From: Chitinophaga pinensis
GTDB taxonomy: Bacteria > Bacteroidota > Bacteroidia > Chitinophagales > Chitinophagaceae
Reading direction: 5' to 3'
DNA: 5,759 nt
Assembly: GCA_945872805.1 (NCBI GenBank)
Contig: CAMCBE010000146.1
Location: forward strand, 1 to 5,759
Part shown: positions 1 through 5,759 of the stretch, in pieces
How the letters are laid out: every line of letters begins with the position of its first letter
Position numbering within the stretch: position 1 is the first letter of the stretch
Notes under the pieces: generated by a model
Told to the model about the DNA's origin: nothing
Seen by the model: only the letters and a program-made list of their open reading frames with translations
The model's database searches: none
Made by a program: the position numbers and the translations under genes

Positions 1-1
1 C

Positions 2-913
2 ACCTTACAAGATGGCTGGGACCTAATGCATAATTCAGTGGCAATTGTGAATGGAAGTAACCCTCATCCAGATAGCATTCAATTTTACTATAGAAAAGAT
101 AGCGCGGGGCACTCTGTATCCATGTTTGAACCCCATTCACCAAAATCAGCTCCAGGCAATTACTATTGGCTTGGCGATGGACTTTTCAATCATGCCTTGG
201 ACAGTACAATCTATATTTTTTCATATTTAGTGAAGACGGTTCCTGGTGGAATTTATCCTTTTGATGACGTCGGACTATCGCTGATTGCTATTCCGAAAGG
301 AAGTAAGCCACCTTATGCAGATCAACGGCAATATGACACTCCCTTTTTCTTGAAAGACAGTCAGGGTAGAGGCAAGGTTGTCTTTGGTATTGCTGTTCTT
401 TCTAATACAATTGGAGCTGGCGCGCCAAAACCGGATGGCTACATCTATGTGTATGGGGTTCGGGGTAGTAAGAAGGAATTACTCCTTTCGCGCGTGAAGG
501 ATGTTGATTTCGAAAAATTTAGTGAATGGCGATTTTGGGATGGGGTAGGTTGGAACGAAAGTATTCATGCCGCCGCTGCCTTAACTGATCGTATTTCGAA
601 TGAAATGAGCGTGAGTTTTATGGAAGATGGACGTGTGTTGGCCGTTTATCAACTGGATACCAATTCTCCAAATGTGATGGTTCAAGCTGCTGAAACGCCA
701 TACGGTCCATTTCAGCCTGCAAAGAAGATTTGGGAGACGCCTGAGATCTTTGATTCTATTGACTTTTACACCTATAACGCCAAAGCACATCCTCATCTTT
801 CTAAGCCAGGAGAGTTACTCATAAGCTACAATGTAAATTCATTTAACTTTCTAGATCAAATTGTTAAACACCCTTTTCATTTAAGGCCTAGGTTCATCAG
901 GCTAAAATACTGA
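2..913 (+). CDS. DUF4185/DUF5005-like beta-propeller protein, 5' end cut by window
   Basis: This is the C-terminal 303 residues of a protein whose reading frame is open to the left edge (codons ACC TTA CAA GAT GGC TGG GAC CTA precede the ATG at 26). The true start and any signal peptide are therefore outside the window. The visible chain is rich in short beta strands with aromatic-Gly turns: DGYIYVYG near visible residues 145-152, WRFWDG near 176-181, a blade-like stretch SVSFMEDGRVLAVYQ, then ETPYGPF and a C-terminal NAKAHPHLSKPGELLISYN from about 259. This order (YVYG, then a WDG strand, then a TxxGPF motif, then an AHP...LISYN strand) is what I associate with DUF4185/DUF5005 proteins, five-bladed propellers related in fold to GH43 glycosidases. 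The function of these families is mostly unknown and catalytic residues cannot be assigned here. A 184-base gap separates it from the next gene, so co-transcription is uncertain. The coding call is secure; the family name is moderately sure. Confidence 0.8.
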   Translation, partial: TLQDGWDLMHNSVAIVNGSNPHPDSIQFYYRKDSAGHSVSMFEPHSPKSAPGNYYWLGDGLFNHALDSTIYIFSYLVKTVPGGIYPFDDVGLSLIAIPKGSKPPYADQRQYDTPFFLKDSQGRGKVVFGIAVLSNTIGAGAPKPDGYIYVYGVRGSKKELLLSRVKDVDFEKFSEWRFWDGVGWNESIHAAAALTDRISNEMSVSFMEDGRVLAVYQLDTNSPNVMVQAAETPYGPFQPAKKIWETPEIFDSIDFYTYNAKAHPHLSKPGELLISYNVNSFNFLDQIVKHPFHLRPRFIRLKY

Positions 914-1097
914 GGCATTTAAAAAATAGGTATGGTTTATGCTGAATCGTTTTCGTAAAAAAGTTTATATTTAGGTAGCGTACTGTTAACAATATTCAGT
1001 TAATTGTATCATATTAAATTTCAGCGTATTGAGCGCTTGGTTTAATTCTATATAAAGAGTTTGATAATCTATGATTTTTTGATTTTAATTAACCAAC
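914..1097. other. 184-base A+T-rich intergenic region
   Basis: This is the only sizeable non-coding stretch in the window. It separates the propeller-like gene from the three-gene operon and should hold the operon's promoter. No open frame of note, tRNA-like fold or long repeat is visible. A short imperfect hairpin (ACAAT at 989-993 with ATTGT at 1003-1007) is too weak and lacks a following T-run, so I do not call a terminator for the upstream gene. No Shine-Dalgarno sequence lies in front of the ATG at 1098; the leader there is A+T-rich, as is usual in Bacteroidota. Confidence 0.6.
1029..1056 (+). promoter_or_regulatory. weak candidate promoter of the PSD1-DUF1501 operon
   Basis: TTGAGC at 1029-1034 and TATAAA at 1051-1056 are separated by 16 bases and would place the transcript start about 30-35 bases before the ATG at 1098. 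A TTTG at 1060-1063 follows, but the full Bacteroidota -7 motif TAnnTTTG is not matched: the four bases before TTTG are AGAG. The placement is sensible, yet in A+T-rich DNA such matches occur by chance, so this is only a candidate. Confidence 0.22.
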
Positions 1098-3830
1098 ATG
1101 ACACTTTTTAAAGGACGAATAATTTCTCGAAAATTCCTATTGATTTCATTCATACTTGTTGTGGTAATTGCTATTACGTTCATAGCAATGCCTTCATCCC
1201 ATGTTGATTTTAATACAGAGGTTAAGCCCATTTTCAATAAAAAATGCATTACCTGTCATGGTGGTGTAAAGCAAAAAGCTGGATTTAGCTTGTTGTTTCG
1301 TGAAGAGGCCCTAGGTAAAACTGAATCTGGTAAACCTGCCATCATCCCTGGTCATCCGGAGCTAAGTGAATTTATTAAACGAATCAATGCTAAGGATCCC
1401 GAAGAGAGGATGCCTTATAAACATCCTGCTCTTTCCTCCGAGGAGATTTCAATTTTGACTAAATGGGTAAAACAAGGAGCACAGTGGGGAGAACATTGGG
1501 CTTATGTTCCTGTTACAGAACCTGATGTGCCTAGTATTTCTAATTCATGGATCAAGAATAATATTGATCAATATATTTTCGCGAGGTTAAAAGAAGAAAA
1601 AATTGATCCTTCTGCGGAAGCTGAAAAACCTGTTCTACTAAGGCGAGTAAGTATTGATTTAACTGGAATGCCTGCCTCCGAAAAAGTAGCTACGCGTTAT
1701 TTAAATGATCATTCAGATAAAGCCTATGAAAATTTAGTGGATGATTTATTATCGTCATCGGCGTATGGTGAGCGGTGGACTTCCATGTGGCTAGATTTGG
1801 CTCGTTATGCAGATACAAAGGGCTATGAAAAAGATATGGGTAGAACCATTTGGGAATACCGCGATTGGTTGATAAAATCTTTTAATAAGGATAAGCCATA
1901 TGATGAATTCTTAACGGAACAACTTGCGGGGGACTTGCTACCCAATCCTGATGATACTAAATATATCGCAACGGCCTTTCATAGAAATACGATGACTAAT
2001 GATGAAGGCGGAACTGATAATGAGGAATTTAGAACATCGGCAGTAATTGATCGAGTTAGCACAACATGGAGCGCGTTGATGGGCACAACGTTCAATTGTG
2101 TTCAATGCCATAGTCATCCCTATGACCCGTTTAAGCATGAAGAGTATTACAAATTCATGGCTTTCTTTAACAATAGCAGGGATGAAGATACAGAGTCTGA
2201 TTACCCTTTGTTGCGACAATTCAACTCATCGGATAGTGCAAAGTTTGTTCAACTGATACATTGGTTGAATGATAATGCATCTAAAGAAAAAGCTAAGGAA
2301 TATTATTTGTTTTTAAAGACGTGGCAGCCTACCATCAATGCATTAAAATGCGATAGTGTGAATAATTATGGCTTCATAGCTGCACTAACTCATTTGAGAC
2401 ATAATGGGACGTGTAGATTAAAGGATGTTCCATTAAATAATCACACGCAATTTTCATTTCGTTATTATTCGGATTATACCATAAAGCTATCTGTATATCT
2501 TGATAGTGCGAATGGTCAACAATTAGTTTCTTATTCATCCGCAAAAGAATCGAAAGGATGGAAAATAGTTACAGTAGATATAAATCCAATTGCGGGACGA
2601 CATAATTTATTTTTTAAATTAAGTAGTCCACAATCAGAGGATGATGTAACAGCACTAACATTCGATTGGTTTAGGTTAGCAGATCCTTTCCCAGGAGTTG
2701 ATAAACTTGGGTATGCTTTAGCCAAGAAACAATATGAAGAGCTGTTAAATGCAAAAGTTGAGACTACTCCAGTGATGGTTGAAAATAATAATGACCTGTT
2801 TAGAACATCCAACGTATTTATAAGAGGTAATCGATTGTCCAAAGGAAAAGAAGTTACACCAGACGTTCCTCACATTATGAATCCTATGCCTGCTAACGCA
2901 CCAAAGAATAGACTTGGTTTAGCCATGTGGTTAACCGATAAAAAGAATCCACTGGTTGCTCGAACCATGGTTAATCGATTATGGGAACAATTGTTTGGGT
3001 ATGGTATTGCTGAAACATTAGAAGATTTGGGTACACAAGGAATAACCCCTACACATAAAGACTTGCTTGATTACCTGGCATTTCAATTTGCGAATGACTA
3101 TAATTGGAGCATAAAAAAAGTACTCAAGGAAATGGTTCTTTCTTCAACATATCGTCAAGATTCTAAGTTCACAAAAGAGTTGATTGAAAAGGATCCCAAT
3201 AATAAGTTATATGCTCGAGGCCCTCGTGTCAGATTGAGTGGTGAACAAATCAGAGATCAGGCTTTAAGTGTGAGTAATGTATTGAGCCATAAAATGTATG
3301 GCAAAAGTGTAATGCCTTTTCAACCTGATGGAGTATGGAAATCACCTTACGCTTCTGAATTTTGGATTCAAAGTCAAGGTGAAGATTTATTTAGGCGTGC
3401 AGTCTATACCTATTGGAAACGATCTGCTCCTTACCCATCGATGCTAATGTTTGATGGCGGCACAAGGGATTTATGTGTTACACGAAGGATTCGAACCAAT
3501 ACACCACTTCAAGCGTTGACGATCTTGAATGATTCAAGCTTTTTAGTCATGGCACGATTCTTCGCGAATAGAATGAATGAAATAGGAGGGAAGGATATAA
3601 ACAGCAAAATTGGTAAGGGCTATGAAGCCATGATGTATAAGTCCATTTCAGCAGGAAGACTAAACGCATTCGTGCAGTTATATAATAACTCATTGGAGAA
3701 GTATCAAAAAAATGCAATGGCACGTGATGAAATAGCAGGAGACTTAGCTAAAAATAATCCATCTGATGCAGCAATGGTTATTGTAGCCAGCGCAATGCTA
3801 AATATGGATGAGTGGTTGAATAAAAATTGA
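1098..3830 (+). CDS. PSCyt1-DUF1549-DUF1553 (PSD1) c-type cytochrome with CBM6-like insert
   Basis: This 910-residue envelope protein starts with a basic stretch (K5, R7, R11, K12) and a hydrophobic segment at about 13-31, a Sec signal anchor or uncleaved signal with no lipobox. PSCyt1 follows at about 36-135: haem motif CITCH at 50-54 and the likely axial Met at M105 in ERMP, ending in WVKQGAQW. DUF1549/PSCyt2 spans about 150-360, with ERW..WLDLARYADTKGYE near 225-243 and a second haem-type motif CVQCHSH from 334. After a helical linker, about 418-528 resembles a CBM6-type beta-sandwich (NGTCRLKDV, FSFRY, GRHNLFFKL, FDWFRL at 522-527). DUF1553/PSD1 covers about 600-860, with NPLVARTMVNRLWEQLFG from 617 and RTNTPLQALTILND near 799-812. 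Length is within the usual range for these proteins. The family is typical of planctomycetes and is also found in Bacteroidota; haem binding is expected but the substrate is unknown. It opens an operon, 24 bases before the DUF1501 gene. Confidence 0.93.
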   Translation: MTLFKGRIISRKFLLISFILVVVIAITFIAMPSSHVDFNTEVKPIFNKKCITCHGGVKQKAGFSLLFREEALGKTESGKPAIIPGHPELSEFIKRINAKDPEERMPYKHPALSSEEISILTKWVKQGAQWGEHWAYVPVTEPDVPSISNSWIKNNIDQYIFARLKEEKIDPSAEAEKPVLLRRVSIDLTGMPASEKVATRYLNDHSDKAYENLVDDLLSSSAYGERWTSMWLDLARYADTKGYEKDMGRTIWEYRDWLIKSFNKDKPYDEFLTEQLAGDLLPNPDDTKYIATAFHRNTMTNDEGGTDNEEFRTSAVIDRVSTTWSALMGTTFNCVQCHSHPYDPFKHEEYYKFMAFFNNSRDEDTESDYPLLRQFNSSDSAKFVQLIHWLNDNASKEKAKEYYLFLKTWQPTINALKCDSVNNYGFIAALTHLRHNGTCRLKDVPLNNHTQFSFRYYSDYTIKLSVYLDSANGQQLVSYSSAKESKGWKIVTVDINPIAGRHNLFFKLSSPQSEDDVTALTFDWFRLADPFPGVDKLGYALAKKQYEELLNAKVETTPVMVENNNDLFRTSNVFIRGNRLSKGKEVTPDVPHIMNPMPANAPKNRLGLAMWLTDKKNPLVARTMVNRLWEQLFGYGIAETLEDLGTQGITPTHKDLLDYLAFQFANDYNWSIKKVLKEMVLSSTYRQDSKFTKELIEKDPNNKLYARGPRVRLSGEQIRDQALSVSNVLSHKMYGKSVMPFQPDGVWKSPYASEFWIQSQGEDLFRRAVYTYWKRSAPYPSMLMFDGGTRDLCVTRRIRTNTPLQALTILNDSSFLVMARFFANRMNEIGGKDINSKIGKGYEAMMYKSISAGRLNAFVQLYNNSLEKYQKNAMARDEIAGDLAKNNPSDAAMVIVASAMLNMDEWLNKN

Positions 3831-3854
3831 TTTATTGAATTTGAATGTTTTGTT

Positions 3855-5360
3855 ATGAAAAGAGATATACATAATCAAAAGTTAGTAAAGGAAGCAAATA
3901 AGACAATGCTTCAGCAATCAACCCGACGTCATTTTCTTAAGGAAGGGGCCATGGGATTTGGTGCGCTTGCATTGGGTTCGATGCTTGGTGGTTGTTTTGG
4001 CAATTCATCATCGGCTAGCGCAAATCTATTTGATGCTACCAATCCTTTAGCGCCTAGGCCTCCCATGTTTCCAGGTAAAGCTAAATCTGTTATTTATCTG
4101 CATATGGCAGGTGCGCCATCGCAGCTTGAAATATTCAGCTATAAACCTGAATTATCAAAGTTAGATGGACAAGATTGTCCTCCTTCATTGCTTGCTGGTA
4201 AAAAATTTGCTTTCATTCAAGGAGTTCCAAAGATGTTGGGACCTCAAGCAAATTTTAGACGTCATGGTCAGAGTGGAATATGGTTATCTGATAACTTACC
4301 CCATTTATCGACTGTTATTGATGATATAGCAATGTTGAATGCAGTAACTACAGATCAGTTCAATCATGCACCAGGCCAATTGTTAATGCATACTGGTTCT
4401 GCACGATTAGGCAGACCAAGTATCGGAAGTTGGGTTACCTATGGTATGGGTTCTGAAAATAAAAACTTACCTGGCTTTGTTGTACTAACATCTGGAGGAA
4501 ATGATCCAGATGCAGGAAAGAGTGCTTGGGGTAGCGGATTTTTGCCTAGTGTATACCAAGGTGTTCAGTGTAGGAGTGAAGGTGATCCAGTATTATTTAT
4601 TAATGATCCCAAAGGAATGGATCGTGACATACGAAAGGCTTCTATTGATGCAATCAATAAAGTAAATCAAGAACAATATCAGGAATACAATGACCCTGAA
4701 ATACTTTCCCGCATTTCACAATATGAAATGGCCTATAAGATGCAAATTTCAGTTCCTGGTGTGATGGATATCAACGATGAGCCTGCACACATACATGAAA
4801 TGTATGGCACTAAACCCGGTGAGACCTGTTTTGCCAATAACGTTTTACTTGCACGCAAGCTTGTTGAAAAGGGTGTGCGCTATGTTCAACTGTTTGATTG
4901 GGGATGGGATAATCATGGAGATTCAGCATTCAATGCAGTAGATATTGGATTGGTAAATAAATGCCGCAAAGTGGATAAACCAATCACGGCCTTAATACTT
5001 GATTTGAAACAAAGAGGTTTGCTTGATGAAACGCTAATTGTCTGGGGATCTGAGTTTGGCAGAACGCCAATGCAAGAAAATCGGGAAGGTAGAAAGATGG
5101 ACTTCAAAGGAAGAGATCATCATGCTAGTGCATTCAGTATGTGGATGGCAGGAGGTGGTATTAAAGGGGGTACATCGTATGGAGAGTCTGATGAAATTGG
5201 CTATAATATAGTAAGTGGAAAAACAGAAGCATTTGATATACAAGCTACGATTCTAAATCAATTAGGCTTTGACCATGAAAAATTCACGTATGAATCTCAA
5301 GGCCGTCCATTTAGGCTGACAGACGTAGCTGGTAGAGTACTTTCAGATATCATCGCTTAG
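3855..5360 (+). CDS. DUF1501 protein, Tat-exported lipoprotein
   Basis: This 501-residue protein belongs to the DUF1501 family, which shares the alkaline phosphatase/sulfatase fold and is repeatedly found next to PSD1 cytochromes; its reaction is not established. The N-terminus has a twin-arginine motif STRRHFLK (R24, R25), a hydrophobic segment at about 31-46 and a lipobox LGGC with Cys47, so I infer folded export by Tat and lipid anchoring. Family signatures follow in order: GAPSQLEIF (usual form GGPSHxDxF), GQSGIWLSDNLPHL, NHAPGQLLMHTGSARLGRPSIGSWV, WDNHGD at 351-356, WGSEFGRTP at 397-405, GRDHH at 419-423 and GGTSYGESDEIGY. H354, E400, D421, H422 and H423 are plausible metal-site residues by analogy. 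There is no C/S-x-P-x-R sulfatase motif. The start at 3855 gives a 17-residue leader before M18 (ATG at 3906); M18 has a purine-rich AAAGGAAG upstream (3887-3894) and is a credible alternative start. The gene ends in tandem stops TAG-TAA. Confidence 0.93.
   Translation: MKRDIHNQKLVKEANKTMLQQSTRRHFLKEGAMGFGALALGSMLGGCFGNSSSASANLFDATNPLAPRPPMFPGKAKSVIYLHMAGAPSQLEIFSYKPELSKLDGQDCPPSLLAGKKFAFIQGVPKMLGPQANFRRHGQSGIWLSDNLPHLSTVIDDIAMLNAVTTDQFNHAPGQLLMHTGSARLGRPSIGSWVTYGMGSENKNLPGFVVLTSGGNDPDAGKSAWGSGFLPSVYQGVQCRSEGDPVLFINDPKGMDRDIRKASIDAINKVNQEQYQEYNDPEILSRISQYEMAYKMQISVPGVMDINDEPAHIHEMYGTKPGETCFANNVLLARKLVEKGVRYVQLFDWGWDNHGDSAFNAVDIGLVNKCRKVDKPITALILDLKQRGLLDETLIVWGSEFGRTPMQENREGRKMDFKGRDHHASAFSMWMAGGGIKGGTSYGESDEIGYNIVSGKTEAFDIQATILNQLGFDHEKFTYESQGRPFRLTDVAGRVLSDIIA
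3887..3894 (+). promoter_or_regulatory. possible ribosome binding site for an internal start (ATG 3906)
   Basis: AAAGGAAG ends 11 bases before the in-frame ATG at 3906, whereas the ATG at 3855 is preceded only by T-rich sequence. Starting at 3906 would give MLQQSTRRHFLK, placing the twin arginines at residues 7-8, a standard position for Tat signals. Bacteroidota often translate without a Shine-Dalgarno sequence, so this does not settle the start; both forms keep the Tat signal and lipobox. Confidence 0.3.
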
Positions 5361-5382
5361 TAAGGCTAACATCAAAAATAAG

Positions 5383-5759
5383 ATGAATCAAAATCGAAGA
5401 AAATTTATTACAAATACAGCAGCAGGATCTGCTGCATTGCTTATGTCTTCACTTGATTCGTTTTCACTTCAAACACAACCAAACATGGACAGAAATAAAA
5501 ATTATGAACTTCAAATCATGGCTACTGATTGGGGCTTTGATGGAACGTTTGATGCCTTTTGTGCAAAGGCAAAAAATGCTGGCTATGACGGTGTTGAAGC
5601 ATGGTGGCCTACTGACAATAAAGCCAAGCAAGATGAATTGTTTAGTACATTAAAGAAATACAACCTCTCCCTTGGAATACTCTGCGGAGGTTCTCAGGAA
5701 GATCCAGAAGCTCATTTGGAGTATTATAAAAAAATGATTGATGCTGCAGCACGACAAAC
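5383..5759 (+). CDS. Tat-exported sugar phosphate isomerase/epimerase-like TIM barrel, 3' end cut by window
   Basis: The frame opens with ATG at 5383, 22 bases after the DUF1501 stop, and stays open to the edge, giving 125 residues of a protein whose family members usually have about 280-330. The N-terminus MNQNRRKFIT carries a twin-arginine motif (R5, R6, then F8) followed by a small-residue hydrophobic stretch at about 12-24, a Tat signal without a lipobox. After a short linker, the mature part begins with alternating strands and helices of an AP-endonuclease-2/xylose-isomerase-like TIM barrel: strand LQIMATDW (to residue 50), helix FDAFCAKAKNAG, strand YDGVEAWWP with E72 in the position usually occupied by an active-site acid, helix, strand LSLGILCGG, and helix HLEYYKKMIDAA. 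Such proteins act on sugars or sugar-like compounds using a divalent metal. The exact reaction is unknown, and most of the metal ligands would lie in the missing part. Export suggests an extracytoplasmic sugar substrate rather than a phosphorylated cytosolic one. It is the third gene of the operon. Confidence 0.88.
   Translation, partial: MNQNRRKFITNTAAGSAALLMSSLDSFSLQTQPNMDRNKNYELQIMATDWGFDGTFDAFCAKAKNAGYDGVEAWWPTDNKAKQDELFSTLKKYNLSLGILCGGSQEDPEAHLEYYKKMIDAAARQ

Noticed and set aside
26..28. ATG at 26 as the start of the first gene
   Set aside because: The same frame has no stop back to base 2, and the upstream codons (T L Q D G W D L) read as continuing protein. The gene is cut by the window edge.
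989..1007. Short hairpin ACAAT...ATTGT as a terminator of the upstream gene
   Set aside because: It has only a 5-base A+T-rich stem with a 9-base loop and no T-run after it. This is too weak to call in A+T-rich sequence.
1051..1063. Bacteroidota -7 element TAnnTTTG
   Set aside because: TTTG is present at 1060-1063, but the preceding four bases are AGAG rather than TAnn. Only a weak TTGAGC/TATAAA pair is reported instead.
1938..2219. Antisense open frame within the PSD1 gene
   Set aside because: It is the reverse of the conserved DUF1549 coding region, and its translation shows no domain or signal pattern. The same holds for the antisense frames at 2531-2842, 581-796, 4913-5107 and 5034-5243.
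3855..5360. Calling the DUF1501 protein an active sulfatase
   Set aside because: No C/S-x-P-x-R formylglycine motif is present. Only the fold family is shared, so an arylsulfatase label would overstate the evidence.
5453..5653. 66-residue + strand open frame
   Set aside because: It lies out of frame inside the TIM-barrel gene that starts at 5383, whose product has a clear Tat signal and family pattern.

Overview
The window looks like a chromosomal piece of a Bacteroidota bacterium (Sphingobacteria/Chitinophaga/Cytophaga-type lineage; genus not determinable). The basis is an A+T-rich sequence with relaxed codon use, start codons with little or no Shine-Dalgarno sequence in front of them, and protein types that are common in the envelope of carbohydrate-degrading Bacteroidota. 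There are four protein-coding genes, all on the + strand, two of them cut by the window edges. I see no tRNA, rRNA, CRISPR array, insertion sequence or long repeat.

Region 1 (1-913) is the 3' part of a gene for a beta-propeller-like protein resembling the DUF4185/DUF5005 (GH43-like) families. Its reading frame is open to the left edge, so the first in-frame ATG at 26 is not its start. Region 2 (914-1097) is a 184-base A+T-rich gap with one weak promoter candidate and no convincing terminator.

Region 3 (1098 to the right edge) reads as an operon of three genes separated by 24 and 22 bases. (a) A 910-residue membrane-anchored c-type cytochrome has the planctomycete-type architecture PSCyt1-DUF1549(PSCyt2)-DUF1553(PSD1), two CxxCH haem motifs, and a CBM6-like segment inserted in the middle. 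(b) A 501-residue DUF1501 protein (alkaline-phosphatase/sulfatase superfamily fold) has a twin-arginine signal that ends in a lipobox. (c) The first 125 residues are present of a Tat-exported xylose-isomerase-like TIM-barrel protein (sugar phosphate isomerase/epimerase family), which runs off the right edge and starts at 5383.

The three operon proteins are all predicted to act outside the cytoplasm: a haem protein matured in the periplasm, a folded Tat lipoprotein, and a folded Tat-exported sugar enzyme. The PSD1/DUF1501 pairing is a known recurrent gene pair, but its biochemical role is not established to my knowledge. With the CBM-like insert, the sugar-type TIM barrel and the neighbouring propeller gene, the simplest inference is an extracytoplasmic module that binds and oxidises or otherwise remodels a carbohydrate, passing electrons through the haem protein. 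That is a hypothesis from domain content and gene order, not something the sequence proves.
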